From: Halomonas halmophila | GTDB taxonomy: Bacteria; Pseudomonadota; Gammaproteobacteria; Pseudomonadales; Halomonadaceae | Assembly (NCBI RefSeq): GCF_006540005.1 | Contig: NZ_BJOC01000010.1 | Coordinates: forward strand, 62,001-126,000 | DNA: 64,000 bases | Direction: 5' to 3' | Shown here: one piece after another, positions 1 to 9,044 of the stretch | Numbering within the stretch: the stretch's first letter is position 1 | Layout: each line of letters begins with the position of its first letter | The notes under the pieces: generated by a model | Databases searched by the model: none | The model's input: only the letters and a program-made list of their open reading frames with translations | Told to the model about the DNA's origin: nothing | Made by a program: the position numbers and the translations under genes

Positions 1-615
1 GCAGTAGCGCGCCGCCATATTGACGTCATGCAGCACGATGATCACGCCCAGGCCCAGTTCCTGACACAGCTTGCGTACCAGTGCCAGGACTTCCACCTGA
101 TGGGCGATATCCAGCGCCGCCAGCGGCTCATCCAGCAGCAGGAAGCGGCTGCCCTGGGCCAGCAGCATGGCCAGCCAGACGCGCTGACGCTCGCCGCCCG
201 AGAGGGTATCGACCAGGCGGTCGGCGAAGGCTTCGGTATGTGTCAGGCCGATGGCGCGCTCGATCTGCTCCTGATCCTCGCGGGTGTGGCGGCCCAGCAG
301 GCCATGCCAGGGATAACGCCCGAAGCCGATCAGCTCACGCCCGGTCAGGTTTTCGGCACTGGGCAGATGCTGGGGCAGGTAGGCCACCTGACGGGCAAAC
401 TCGCGATTGCCCCAGCCTGCCAGGGCGCGCTCATCGAAGTGGACCTCGCCATCAGTGGCGGGCTGCTGCTGGGCCAGCAGCTTCAGCAGGGTCGACTTCC
501 CGGAGCCGTTGTGGCCGATCAAACCATGCACCCGGCCCTGCTGAAACGCCAGATGCGTCGGGTGGAGAAGCCGTTTACCACTGACTTCGAAGGTGGCCCC
601 CTTGACTTCGAACAT
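1..615 (-). CDS. Ferric-siderophore ABC transporter ATPase (FecE/FhuC/FepC type), truncated by window edge
   Basis: The cytoplasmic ATPase would power a binding-protein-dependent iron-chelate importer. Reading the minus strand from an ATG at 615 (GGAGA upstream) gives a Walker A motif, GHNGSGKST, around residue 37. Further on come the signature LSGGERQRVWLA, typical of FepC/FhuC relatives, and a switch region VLHDVNMAARYC close to position 1. The C-terminus and any permease or binding-protein genes lie outside the window. A Fur-box-like inverted repeat at 709-724 sits about 95 bp upstream, so iron repression is likely. The family call is secure; the exact chelate cannot be told from the ATPase alone. 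Confidence 0.93.
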   Translation of the reverse strand, partial: MFEVKGATFEVSGKRLLHPTHLAFQQGRVHGLIGHNGSGKSTLLKLLAQQQPATDGEVHFDERALAGWGNREFARQVAYLPQHLPSAENLTGRELIGFGRYPWHGLLGRHTREDQEQIERAIGLTHTEAFADRLVDTLSGGERQRVWLAMLLAQGSRFLLLDEPLAALDIAHQVEVLALVRKLCQELGLGVIIVLHDVNMAARYC

Positions 616-708
616 GCTCGTCTCCACATCACTATAAAGGCGCTCGATGAGTCCCATGGGTCCGGATCGCCCGGACTCGATTTTCAAGCGCTGGCGTAGC
701 GTAAAGCA

Positions 709-724
709 GATAAGAATGGTTATC
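709..724. promoter_or_regulatory. Fur-box-like site upstream of the siderophore ABC ATPase
   Basis: GATAAGAATGGTTATC is an inverted repeat (GATAA-N6-TTATC) resembling the Fur consensus. It lies in the divergent region between the ABC ATPase (start 615, minus) and sodA (start 881, plus). Confidence 0.6.
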
Positions 725-771
725 AATATACGCCTTGCCGGCTCGCATCGAGCCGATGAAAGAAATCTATG

Positions 772-790
772 AAATATTGATAATCATTTT
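772..790. promoter_or_regulatory. Fur-box-like site upstream of sodA
   Basis: AAATATTGATAATCATTTT keeps the central GATAATCATT of the Fur consensus. It lies about 90 bp before the sodA start codon. MnSOD genes are commonly Fur-repressed in gammaproteobacteria. Confidence 0.6.
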
Positions 791-880
791 GCGTTAGTGT
801 CTAGGGACCTGATTTGACATACTCGCGTATGCCAAGCGTCGCGGTCCCGCGACCATTCATCAATGAGGAGGATGCTTACC

Positions 881-1492
881 ATGCCGCATTCACTGCCGGA
901 ACTCGCGTATCAGTACGATGCTCTGGAACCCTATATCGATGCCATGACCATGGAAATCCACCATTCACGGCACCACCAGACGTACGTCAACAACCTGAAT
1001 GCCGCTCTTGAAGGCACAGGCCTGGAAGAAGTGCCGGTGGACGAACTGGTCGCCAACCTTGACCGCGTGCCGGATGCCAAGCGTCAGCCCGTGATCAACA
1101 ATGGCGGTGGCCACTCCAACCACTCCTTCTTCTGGACCGTGATGTCGCCGCAGGGCGGCGGCGAGCCGAAGGGCAAGGTCGCGGAAGCCATCAACAGCGA
1201 ACTCGGCGGCTTCGACGACTTCAAGGACGCCTTCACCAAGGCCGCCCTGGGTCGCTTCGGCAGCGGCTGGGCCTGGCTCAGTGTCGACCCGAAAGGCAAT
1301 CTGGTGGTCGAAAACACCCTGAACCAAGACAGCCCGCTGATGCACGGCAACACGCCGGTGCTGGGTCTGGACGTCTGGGAGCACGCTTACTACCTGAAGT
1401 ACCAGAACAAGCGTCCGGATTACATCGCGGCCTTCTTCAACGTCGTCGACTGGGACGAGGTTGAGCGCCGCTACCAGGCCGCCACTGCCTGA
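881..1492 (+). CDS. sodA: Superoxide dismutase, manganese type
   Basis: Dismutates superoxide to hydrogen peroxide and oxygen in the cytoplasm. The 203-aa protein follows E. coli SodA closely. Metal ligands are visible at His27 (MEIHH), His81 (SNHSFFW), Asp164 and His168 (DVWEH). The segment [13 protein letters not shown] resembles the Mn type (GGHANHSLFW) rather than the Fe type (AAQVWNH). The start at 881 was chosen because GAGGAGG lies just upstream (865-871); an in-frame ATG at 863 precedes that ribosome-binding site. A Fur-like box lies upstream and a strong intrinsic terminator follows at 1617-1651, so it is probably monocistronic. Confidence 0.97.
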   Translation: MPHSLPELAYQYDALEPYIDAMTMEIHHSRHHQTYVNNLNAALEGTGLEEVPVDELVANLDRVPDAKRQPVINNGGGHSNHSFFWTVMSPQGGGEPKGKVAEAINSELGGFDDFKDAFTKAALGRFGSGWAWLSVDPKGNLVVENTLNQDSPLMHGNTPVLGLDVWEHAYYLKYQNKRPDYIAAFFNVVDWDEVERRYQAATA

Positions 1493-1616
1493 GGCATCGC
1501 TTGGGAAATACTGAATAAATCGCCGAGCACCGCGTAACGACGCGACTTACATGCGCAGGCATTTAAGCAGTGTTTCCCTTGAATCGCGCCTGTAGCGGGC
1601 GCGGTGCGACTGGATT

Positions 1617-1651
1617 CGCCAGGGTCGGTTCTTCGCCGGCCCTGGCGTTTT
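1617..1651 (+). terminator. Rho-independent terminator of sodA
   Basis: A 12-bp stem (CGCCAGGGTCGG with CCGGCCCTGGCG, one G-T pair) with a 7-nt loop is followed by TTTT. It lies inside the longest open frame of the next gene, which supports the later start chosen for that gene. Confidence 0.85.
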
Positions 1652-1732
1652 ACGTTTATGGGCGCCCCCGAGGCGCCGCGACGACATGCCACCATGCCGT
1701 CAGGCTTCTCATGCCATCAAGGAGAACCGCGC

Positions 1733-3535
1733 ATGTCGAGCAGGAGCAGTTTTCAGGCGCTGGGACGCCTGTTGCGTTACGCCCGAGGGCACCGAAGGCA
1801 CATCATTGCCGCCACGATCTGCTCGGTGATCAACAAGCTGTTCGATATTGCCCCGGAGATTCTCATCGGGGTGGCCATCGATGTGGTGGTCAATCAGGAG
1901 GATAGCTTCGTCGCCGGGCTGGGGGTCACCACGGCCCGCGATCAGATACTGGTGCTCGGCGTGCTGACCTTTCTGATCTGGGCCGGCGAGTCGCTGTTCG
2001 AGTATCTCTACCAGATCCTGTGGCGCAACCTGGCCCAGCGGTTGCAGGCCGAACTGCGCCAGGATGCCTATGAACACGTGCAGCGTCTCGACATGAGCTT
2101 CTTCGAGTCGCAGAGCTCGGGGCGCCTGGTGGCGATCATGAACGACGACGTCAACCAGCTCGAGCGTTTCCTCGATGGTGGGGCCAATTCCATGATCCAG
2201 GTCGGGGTCACCGTGGTGGCGGTAGGGGCGGTGTTCTTCGTGCTCTCGCCGCTGATCGCGCTGCTGGCCTTCATGCCGATTCCGCTGATCATCTGGGGGG
2301 CCTTCTTCTTCCAGCGCAAGGCCGGGCCGATGTATGCCGAGGTGCGCGAGCGCGTCGGCGAACTGGCCAGCCGGCTGTCCAATAACCTGGCGGGTATCGC
2401 GACGATCAAGAGCTTCACCGCCGAGGCGCGCGAGGCCGAGCGTCTGCGCCGGACCAGCGAGGCCTATGTGGAGGCCAATCGCCAGGCGATTCGCATCAGC
2501 TCGGCCTTTATCCCGGTGATCCGCATGGCGATCCTCACCGGCTTTCTGGCGACCTTCACGGTGGGCGGCATGATGGCTCTGCGCGGCGATCTCAATGTCG
2601 GCGCCTACGGTGTGCTGGTGTTTTTGACCCAGCGATTGCTGTGGCCGCTGACCGGTCTGGCCCAGGTGATCGACCTGTTCGAGCGGGCCATGGCCAGTAC
2701 TCGGCGTATCCTTGATTTACTGGCCACGCCAATCCAGGTGCATGACGCTGGTGGCATAGCGCTGGCGCGTCCGGTGCGTGGCGCGGTGCGCTTCGAAGGC
2801 GTGGAGTTTCGTTACGCCGAGTCTGCAGCCGGTGTCGAGGCTATCGATCTCGAGGTGCCGTCCGGCCATACCCTGGCCCTGGTGGGCGCCACCGGGTCGG
2901 GCAAGTCGACACTGATCAAGCTGCTGCTGCGTTTCCAGGATCCGGCAGAGGGGCGGGTACTGATCGACGGTCAACCGACCGAAACGCTGACCCTTGCCTC
3001 GTTGCGCGAGGCCATCGGTCTGGTCAGCCAGGATGTCTATCTCTTCGAGGGCACGGTGCGCGACAACATCGCCTATGGCCGCCCCGAGGCCGACGAGGAC
3101 GAGGTGATCGAGGCGGCGCGTACCGCCGAGGCCTGGGGCTTCATCCAGACGTTGCCGCAAGGGCTCGACACGCCGGTCGGCGAGCGCGGTGTGAGGCTCT
3201 CCGGTGGTCAACGCCAGCGGCTGTCGCTGGCCCGGGCCTTGCTCAAGGATCCGCCGATCCTGGTGCTGGACGAGGCCACCAGCGCCGTGGACAACGAGAC
3301 CGAGGCGGCCATCCAGCGTTCGTTGTCGCGTATCGGTCATGGCCGCACGGTGATCATGATCGCCCATCGGCTTTCGACCATCGTGCATGCCGACGAAATC
3401 GCGGTCGTCGAGGCCGGCCGCGTCGTCGAACGCGGTCGCCACGATGAGCTGCTGGCGAAGGACGGGCGCTATGCCACCCAATGGCGGGTACAGACCGGCG
3501 AGCTGAGTGGCGAGGCAGACGCGACGCTAGCCTGA
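1733..3535 (+). CDS. ABC exporter, fused permease-ATPase (MsbA/multidrug family)
   Basis: A 600-aa half-transporter with an N-terminal six-helix ABC membrane domain (about residues 20-330) and a C-terminal nucleotide-binding domain. Walker A is GATGSGKST at 385-393, the signature [15 protein letters not shown] is near 489, and Walker [10 protein letters not shown] is near 508. Such homodimers export lipids, drugs or peptides; the substrate cannot be inferred here. The start was placed at 1733 behind AAGGAGA, because an upstream in-frame ATG would begin inside the sodA terminator. A PadR regulator converges on it with only 4 bp between stop codons, which makes local control plausible but unproven. 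Confidence 0.93.
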   Translation: MSSRSSFQALGRLLRYARGHRRHIIAATICSVINKLFDIAPEILIGVAIDVVVNQEDSFVAGLGVTTARDQILVLGVLTFLIWAGESLFEYLYQILWRNLAQRLQAELRQDAYEHVQRLDMSFFESQSSGRLVAIMNDDVNQLERFLDGGANSMIQVGVTVVAVGAVFFVLSPLIALLAFMPIPLIIWGAFFFQRKAGPMYAEVRERVGELASRLSNNLAGIATIKSFTAEAREAERLRRTSEAYVEANRQAIRISSAFIPVIRMAILTGFLATFTVGGMMALRGDLNVGAYGVLVFLTQRLLWPLTGLAQVIDLFERAMASTRRILDLLATPIQVHDAGGIALARPVRGAVRFEGVEFRYAESAAGVEAIDLEVPSGHTLALVGATGSGKSTLIKLLLRFQDPAEGRVLIDGQPTETLTLASLREAIGLVSQDVYLFEGTVRDNIAYGRPEADEDEVIEAARTAEAWGFIQTLPQGLDTPVGERGVRLSGGQRQRLSLARALLKDPPILVLDEATSAVDNETEAAIQRSLSRIGHGRTVIMIAHRLSTIVHADEIAVVEAGRVVERGRHDELLAKDGRYATQWRVQTGELSGEADATLA

Positions 3536-3539
3536 GGCT

Positions 3540-4127
3540 CTATCCGCTATCTGCCTCGGCGCGAATCCGCTCGGCCGTGTCCTGCAGCAGGCGGAGGACA
3601 CGACGTTGGGCGTCCGGCGATGCATGGCGACTCTCGTGCAGCGCGGCCTTGAGGTCCATGCGGGCGCTCAGCATTTCCTGGGCGAGTGGCAGGGCCAGGG
3701 CATCATCATCGAGGGCTTCGCTCATCGAGGCGTACAGGGCGGTCAGCTTGCGTCCGGCATTCTGCAAGCGTGAGCTGACGCGCTCGGCGGCCTGGCGATG
3801 AAGCGCCAGCCAGTCGCGGCCCGGTGGGGTGATGCGGTAGTACTTGCGACGCCCCTGGCGTTGCTGGCATAGCAGGCCATGCTCGCTGAGTGACTTCAGG
3901 GCAGGATAGAGGGTGCCGGGGCTGGGGCGATAGAAGCCGTTGGAGAGCTGCTCGATGCGCTCGCTCAACTGGCTGCCGTAACTGTCGGCCTCCTCGATCA
4001 GGCTCAGCACCAGGATACCCAGATCCTCCGCCGACAGCTTGCGGGTCGCTGGCATGCCGAGCGGCAGCGAGGGGGCGTGACGGCGGGCTGTCGTCGGGTC
4101 GGCGTGGTCCGGGAAAGAATCGGGCAT
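3540..4127 (-). CDS. PadR-family transcriptional regulator
   Basis: A 195-aa protein whose N-terminal half is a PadR winged helix: ILVLSLIEEADSYGSQL, then the family hallmark SPGTLYPALKSLSEHGLL, then the wing RRKYYRITPPG. The C-terminal part is alpha-helical, as in PadR dimerisation regions. The first ~25 residues (to an internal Met, MPATRKL) look non-conserved, so the true start could be downstream; neither start has a good ribosome-binding site. It converges on the ABC exporter gene and may regulate it or an unseen gene. Ligand unknown. Confidence 0.9.
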   Translation of the reverse strand: MPDSFPDHADPTTARRHAPSLPLGMPATRKLSAEDLGILVLSLIEEADSYGSQLSERIEQLSNGFYRPSPGTLYPALKSLSEHGLLCQQRQGRRKYYRITPPGRDWLALHRQAAERVSSRLQNAGRKLTALYASMSEALDDDALALPLAQEMLSARMDLKAALHESRHASPDAQRRVLRLLQDTAERIRAEADSG

Positions 4128-4213
4128 CGAAACGTCTTGTCCAGCGCAATGTCGTTGGGCGAGAAGCGATATTGTAGAGGGCAGGGCGCGGTGTTTGCCA
4201 TCCCGCGTATGAG

Positions 4214-4240
4214 CCGGGAGCGGCAGGTTACCGCTCCCGG
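4214..4240 (-). terminator. Hairpin after the catecholate receptor gene
   Basis: CCGGGAGCGG (4214-4223) pairs perfectly with CCGCTCCCGG (4231-4240) across a 7-nt loop, 13 bp past the receptor stop codon. No T-run follows on the minus strand, so termination is probable but not textbook. Confidence 0.6.
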
Positions 4241-4252
4241 TGTAGTGGGCGC

Positions 4253-6289
4253 TCAGAAGCTGACATTCAGTCCGGCATTGAAGCGACGTCCATCGAGTAC
4301 CCGGTTGTAGGTCTCGTCGTCGATCCGCTTGTCGAAGAGGTTATAGATACCGCCATACAACGAGACACGCTCGTTGAGTTGATGGCGAATCCCGGCGTCC
4401 ACCAGCGTATAGCTGGGGTAGGAGTCGCTCAGCCCGCCACGGCCGGCGACGCGCTCGGTATCGCCCTTGTAACGTGCCTGGGACCACAGCGACGTGGCCT
4501 CGGTGGTCTGCCAGTCGAGGCCGAGGCTGGCGCGATGACGTGGCTGGTCGTTGAGTGGCAGGCCGGCATTTTCACCACTCAGCTGCTCGCTGTCGGTGAA
4601 GGTATAGCTGGCCGAGACCTCCAGTCGGTCGGTGATCGGGGCGTCCAGGGTCAACTCGGCGCCATTGATCCTGGCTTCGTTGACATTGCGGTATTGATAG
4701 ATCGCCGCATACTCCTCGCCGAGGTGCAGGCAGCTGGCATCCACACCTTCCCGGGTGTCGCAGATGACCGGCTTGTCGATCTTGTCCTTGTAGTCGGTCT
4801 GATAGAGCGTGGCACTGGCCCGTAACCCGCTGTCACCCTGCCACAGGGCGGCCAGCTCATAGGTCGTGCTCTTCTCGGGCTGCAGGTCGGAGTTGCCGAC
4901 ATCCCGGCAGTCGGCACATCCGGGACCACCGCCGCCTTCGATCCAGTTGTCATCGCCTTCCTTGAGGTCCGGTGTGCGATAGCCCGCACTGACTCCGCCC
5001 TTGAAGGTCAGATTTGGTGTCGCGGTATAAACACCGTAGAGACGCGGCACGAATTCATTGCCGTAGTTTTCGTCCTTGACCCAGCGGGCGCCGGTGGTCA
5101 ACGCAAAGCGCTCGGTCAGGAACCACTCATCCTCGGCGAACAGCGCCATGTCCCAGCGCTCCAGGTTGGACCTGCCCAGGCCGCGGTCCGGGTTCTCGGT
5201 TTGCTGCTCGCGGTACTGCGCGCCCATGGTCAGCAGGTGATCGCCCAGCGTCATCACGGTGGAAGTGTTGGCGGTCACGCGCTCGTAGGTCGACTGATAG
5301 GACGAGTCGTTCTGCTTGAGCTCCTCGCGCTGAACATAGCTGCGCGTGGTGACGCTGTCGCTCCACTCGAGCTGATGACGCAGCGTCTGGTGGCGGCGCC
5401 GGGTCTGCAGGTTCCGGTCGCTGCCGGTCATGTCGGCGCTGGCGTCGGTATCCTGGGTAGCATGGCCGGCCTCGACGCTGACCCGGTTGTTCTCGTTGGG
5501 CGCCCAGTCCAGCTCGGCCGTGACATCGCGGCGGTCGAACCCGCTGTAGCCACCTTCGCGCTGGTCCTCGTCGCGCTTGAGAATCGAGCCGGTCACGGTA
5601 GCCGAGAGGGTGTCTTCGATCAGCGGACCGGCGATTCGGAACTGTGACTTGTGGCGGTCGCCGGAGGCTGAATCCTGTTGAACCATGGTGTCCAGCTTGA
5701 CGTTACCGCTCCACTCGTCGCTGACCGGCTTGGTGATCACGTTGATGACGCCACCCAGGGCATCCGAGCCGTAGAGCGTCGACATCGGCCCGCGAATCAC
5801 CTCGATGCGCTTGATATCGGACATCGGCGGCAGCCAGCCAAACTCGGCGCCCGAGCCATAGCCGTTGTAATAGGCCTGTTGTGATCCCTGGGGGATGCCG
5901 TCCACCAGGATCAGGGTGTATTTGGAATCCATGCCGCGAATCGAGATTTCACCGGTGCCGCCTTTGCTGGAGGGGCCCTCGTTCACGTAGACACCCGGAA
6001 TATCCTGCAGCGCCTGGCTGATGTCGCGATAGGACTTGCCGGACAGATCTTCCTCGGTGACCACCGAGATGCTGGCGGGGGCGTTCATCGGGTCGACGGC
6101 ATAACCGGAGGCAGACGCCGAGGTAACGGTCATGTCCGATAGCTGCGTGGCCGATGACGGCGTGGCATTCGACGTGGAGGACGTTGACTGTGCCAGTACC
6201 GGCGCGCTGGCCAGGCAGCACAGTGACAAGCAGGCGATACGGCCTGCAGGGCGAGCTGATAATGGCATCGTGCGAGTGACGTTTTTCAT
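4253..6289 (-). CDS. TonB-dependent outer-membrane receptor, catecholate type (CirA/FepA-like)
   Basis: The 678-aa protein starts with a signal peptide ending near APVLAQ. It then has a plug domain (IRGMDSKYTLILVDG, IEVIRGPMSTLYGSDALGGVINVIT) and a 22-strand barrel ending in a C-terminal Phe (NAGLNVSF). The plug is closest to CirA. An extracellular stretch with paired cysteines (GCADC) before VGNSDLQPE recalls the FepA/CirA loop, suggesting ferric-catecholate ligands. It lies 200 bp downstream of an O-methyltransferase/hmuVUT-like operon on the same strand and may be co-transcribed. I see no Fur box directly upstream. Heme or another chelate is possible; the receptor class is certain. Confidence 0.93.
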   Translation of the reverse strand: MKNVTRTMPLSARPAGRIACLSLCCLASAPVLAQSTSSTSNATPSSATQLSDMTVTSASASGYAVDPMNAPASISVVTEEDLSGKSYRDISQALQDIPGVYVNEGPSSKGGTGEISIRGMDSKYTLILVDGIPQGSQQAYYNGYGSGAEFGWLPPMSDIKRIEVIRGPMSTLYGSDALGGVINVITKPVSDEWSGNVKLDTMVQQDSASGDRHKSQFRIAGPLIEDTLSATVTGSILKRDEDQREGGYSGFDRRDVTAELDWAPNENNRVSVEAGHATQDTDASADMTGSDRNLQTRRRHQTLRHQLEWSDSVTTRSYVQREELKQNDSSYQSTYERVTANTSTVMTLGDHLLTMGAQYREQQTENPDRGLGRSNLERWDMALFAEDEWFLTERFALTTGARWVKDENYGNEFVPRLYGVYTATPNLTFKGGVSAGYRTPDLKEGDDNWIEGGGGPGCADCRDVGNSDLQPEKSTTYELAALWQGDSGLRASATLYQTDYKDKIDKPVICDTREGVDASCLHLGEEYAAIYQYRNVNEARINGAELTLDAPITDRLEVSASYTFTDSEQLSGENAGLPLNDQPRHRASLGLDWQTTEATSLWSQARYKGDTERVAGRGGLSDSYPSYTLVDAGIRHQLNERVSLYGGIYNLFDKRIDDETYNRVLDGRRFNAGLNVSF

Positions 6290-6488
6290 GGTGCGCTAAT
6301 CGATCCGTAAGTGCGGGAAGTCGCCGTCTGCTCAATCTTGCTGGCAGATCACCCGGCGCTTCGTGGTGTGTGTCAATCGCTGGTCACGGTGCCGTGCCGT
6401 CATCGTCTCGATGGGCGATGGATCGGCTGGTTGGTCGGCCGGCGTTATGCAAGGTGCCGGCTCGTGGTATGACGGGCATGCGGATGCG

Positions 6489-7172
6489 TCAGTCACAGTA
6501 GCGGGACACGCTGAACATGCCGCGGCCAATCGGCATCAAGCGCGTCGTGAAGCGTGCGTCGCGCAGGATCTCGTGGCGGAAGTCGCCGGGTGTCTCGTCG
6601 AAGTGGTCGAGATTGTCGGCGACCACCCAGGCGCCCGGCGTCAACTGATCGACCAGACCCTCCAGCACCGGCAGGTACAGAGGCTTGTGGCCATCCAGAA
6701 AGACGAGATCGACCGGACCGGTGATATCGCCCAGTGTCTCGCGAGCATCGCCCAGACGAATCTCGGCACGCTGTGACAGGCCGGCATCCGCGAGGTTACC
6801 CAGTGCGTGGTCGCGCTTGTTGGCGTAATACTCGCTGCCGATGACCCGGCCGTCGTTGTCTTCGGCGGCGGCCGCCAGATACAGCGTCGAGATGCCGAAG
6901 GATGAGCCGAATTCGACGATATGGCGGGCCCCGGCGGCGCGCGCCAGCATGTACAGCAGCGCTCCCTGGGGCGGGCCGATGGCCAGGTAGGCATGCTGAT
7001 AATGCTCGGCCTGGCGAAAATCGCGCTGGGTGCGCCGTGCTGCGGGCGGCTCGCTGTTGGCCGTGTTGTCTGCCTCACGGGCCTGGCGTCGCGCCTCGGC
7101 CTGAACGCGGGCTTCGCCATGCTCACGCTCGAGCGTGCGGACGACGTCGTCGCGATCCAGTGTGTCGGTCAT
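6489..7172 (-). CDS. SAM-dependent O-methyltransferase, COMT-like
   Basis: A 227-aa class I methyltransferase. The SAM-binding glycine motif is VEFGSSFGIST (86-96). The acidic-metal and catalytic set of catechol O-methyltransferase is present in order: Asp160 and Lys163 in FLDGHK, then Asp186-Asn187 in VVADN. This suggests Mg2+-dependent methylation of a catechol-type hydroxyl. Its ATG at 7172 overlaps the stop of the upstream ABC ATPase gene by 4 bp (ATGA), so translation is coupled. The position between an importer operon and a catecholate-type receptor suggests modification of a siderophore or its breakdown product. That role is inference; a housekeeping substrate is also possible. Confidence 0.88.
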   Translation of the reverse strand: MTDTLDRDDVVRTLEREHGEARVQAEARRQAREADNTANSEPPAARRTQRDFRQAEHYQHAYLAIGPPQGALLYMLARAAGARHIVEFGSSFGISTLYLAAAAEDNDGRVIGSEYYANKRDHALGNLADAGLSQRAEIRLGDARETLGDITGPVDLVFLDGHKPLYLPVLEGLVDQLTPGAWVVADNLDHFDETPGDFRHEILRDARFTTRLMPIGRGMFSVSRYCD

Positions 7173-7978
7173 GTAACGGTCTCCCTTGCGTCGGATTGGG
7201 TGGCAGTCGGTGTCGGGGACGGCGCGGCGGTGGTGACAACCACCGGACAGTCGCGATCCGGGTGGCGCATGATGCACACGGGCTGGCGATAGACGGCTTC
7301 CAGTTGGTGGCGGCTCAACACCTCCCAGGGACTGCCGTGGGCAACCAGTCGGCCTCGATCCAGCAGCGCGAGCCGGTCGGCATGGGCGGCGGCCAGGTTG
7401 AGGTCATGCATCACGGCGACCACGCAATGGCCATCGGCCGCCCACTCGGCGGCGCGTTGCAGCAGGCGTTCCTGGTATCGCAAGTCGAGCGCGGCCGTGG
7501 GCTCATCCAGCAGCAGGATGGGCGTCTGCTGAACACGCACGCGCGCGAAGGTGGTGCGTGCCTGTTCGCCGCCGGAGAGCGTCATGGCGTTGCGCTGGGC
7601 GAGTGATTCGATCTCCACGTCCTGCATGGCCGCACCGATGGCACGCTCATCATCCTCGACGGGCAGGTCACGCAGGGCACGCCCCATGCGCACCACTTCC
7701 TCGACCCGATAGGCGAAGCGCAGCACGCTGTCCTGGGGCATCACGGCCCGCCAGGCGGCAAGCTCACGGACGCTATATGACTCGAGAGGGCGCTCGTTGA
7801 TGGTCAACTGGCCGTCGCTGGGCGGACGATCACCGGCCATCAGGCTGAGCAGTGTCGACTTGCCGGCGCCATTGGGACCGATCAGGGCGGTCAAGCTGCC
7901 GGCAGGACAATTCAACGAGACAGCGTCAATCAGTCGACGGCCGTCAATCGTCAGTGAGGCATCCTGGATGCTCAGCAT
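7169..7978 (-). CDS. hmuV: Heme/iron-chelate ABC transporter ATPase (HmuV-like)
   Basis: A 269-aa cytoplasmic ATPase of the FecE/HmuV group. It shows Walker A GPNGAGKST near residue 34, signature LSGGEQART, Walker B LLLDEPTAALD, and the H-loop VMHDLNLAA. The tail after residue ~245 is extended and Thr/Ala-rich. It follows the permease gene by 1 bp and overlaps the methyltransferase start by 4 bp, so it is the third gene of hmuTUV-OMT. The name rests mainly on the HmuT-like binding protein; vitamin B12 or siderophore import are the alternatives. Confidence 0.85.
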   Translation of the reverse strand: MLSIQDASLTIDGRRLIDAVSLNCPAGSLTALIGPNGAGKSTLLSLMAGDRPPSDGQLTINERPLESYSVRELAAWRAVMPQDSVLRFAYRVEEVVRMGRALRDLPVEDDERAIGAAMQDVEIESLAQRNAMTLSGGEQARTTFARVRVQQTPILLLDEPTAALDLRYQERLLQRAAEWAADGHCVVAVMHDLNLAAAHADRLALLDRGRLVAHGSPWEVLSRHQLEAVYRQPVCIMRHPDRDCPVVVTTAAPSPTPTATQSDARETVT

Positions 7979-7979
7979 G

Positions 7980-9044
7980 TCAATATCCTCCTCCGGGCTG
8001 GCGTCGCGCGATCAGCCACAGGAAGAAGGGACCGCCGATACTGGCCGTGAGAATGCCGATGGGAATCTCGTTGGGTGGATCCAGGCTGCGTGCGCCGAGA
8101 TCGGCGATCATCAGCAGTAATCCGCCACCGATGGCGCTCAAGGGCAGCAGGTGGCGATGGCCGGGCCCGACCAGGGTGCGTACCAGGTGCGGCACGACCA
8201 GGCCGATGAAGCCGATGGTGCCGGTGAAGGCCACTGCCGCCGCGGTCAGCAGGGCGGTCAGGGCGATCAATCGGCGACGCAGACGAGTCACGTCGACACC
8301 GGAGTGACGGGCCTGCCGCTCGCCCAGGGCGAGGAGATCCAGGGGGACCGCCTGACGACGCAGTACCACCAGGCCGAAGAGCACCAGGGGCGCAATGGTC
8401 AGTACCGGGGTCCAGCTGATGCTGGCCAGCGAGCCCATGGACCAGAACATCAGGCTTTCCAGTTGTTCGACGCTGGCCAGGTAGGTCAAGTAGCCGGTCA
8501 TGGCACCGGCCACTGAATTGATGGCAATGCCGATCAGCAACAGGCGAGCGTTGTCGCCCTCGAACCGGGAGGGGCGGGCCAGTAGATAGATCAGCCAGGT
8601 GGTCACGAAACCACTGCAGAAGGCGCCCACTGGAAGCGTCCAGGCGCCCAGTACATCGATGCGCAGCACGATGATCATTACCGCGCCAAGCGAGGCACCG
8701 CTGCTCACGCCGACGATACCGGGATCGGCCAGCGGGTTGCCGAACAGGCCCTGCATGGCGGCGCCAGCCATGGCCAGCGAAGCGCCGATCAACAGCGCCA
8801 TCAGGGCGCGCGGCAGGCGCAGTTCCCAGAGCACCGCATGGGCAATACCGCTGTCTGCCGCCGGCGCAGCGCTTGCGAAAAAGGGCGCCACCAGAGCTGC
8901 CAACAGATCCTGCGGGGGCACCTGAACCACGCCACTCAGCACGCTGACCACCAGGCCGGCCAGCATGGCCAGCATCATGCTGGTATAGAGGCGGTGGCGC
9001 GGTGAGCGCTGCGATGATCTCAACGACGAGGTCAGGGTATTCAT
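7980..9044 (-). CDS. hmuU: Heme/iron-chelate ABC transporter permease (FecCD family, HmuU-like)
   Basis: A 354-aa inner-membrane permease with about ten hydrophobic segments. The family motif LRLPRALMALLIGASLAMAGAAM precedes QGLFGNPLADPGIVGVSSGA, and the late EAA-like loop reads GFIGLVVPHLVR. All are typical of BtuC/FecCD/HmuU proteins. Its start codon overlaps the stop of the binding-protein gene by 4 bp, indicating coupled translation. It should form the channel for the substrate delivered by the 9041-9922 product. Substrate identity (heme versus siderophore) is inferred from the binding protein. Confidence 0.88.
   Translation of the reverse strand: MNTLTSSLRSSQRSPRHRLYTSMMLAMLAGLVVSVLSGVVQVPPQDLLAALVAPFFASAAPAADSGIAHAVLWELRLPRALMALLIGASLAMAGAAMQGLFGNPLADPGIVGVSSGASLGAVMIIVLRIDVLGAWTLPVGAFCSGFVTTWLIYLLARPSRFEGDNARLLLIGIAINSVAGAMTGYLTYLASVEQLESLMFWSMGSLASISWTPVLTIAPLVLFGLVVLRRQAVPLDLLALGERQARHSGVDVTRLRRRLIALTALLTAAAVAFTGTIGFIGLVVPHLVRTLVGPGHRHLLPLSAIGGGLLLMIADLGARSLDPPNEIPIGILTASIGGPFFLWLIARRQPGGGY

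Noticed and set aside
6290..6488. Cobalamin riboswitch ahead of the TonB receptor, which would make the ABC genes btuFCD
   Set aside because: The minus-strand leader has a GCCAG word but none of the conserved B12 box or GCTGCCCCCGCAACTGT-type core.
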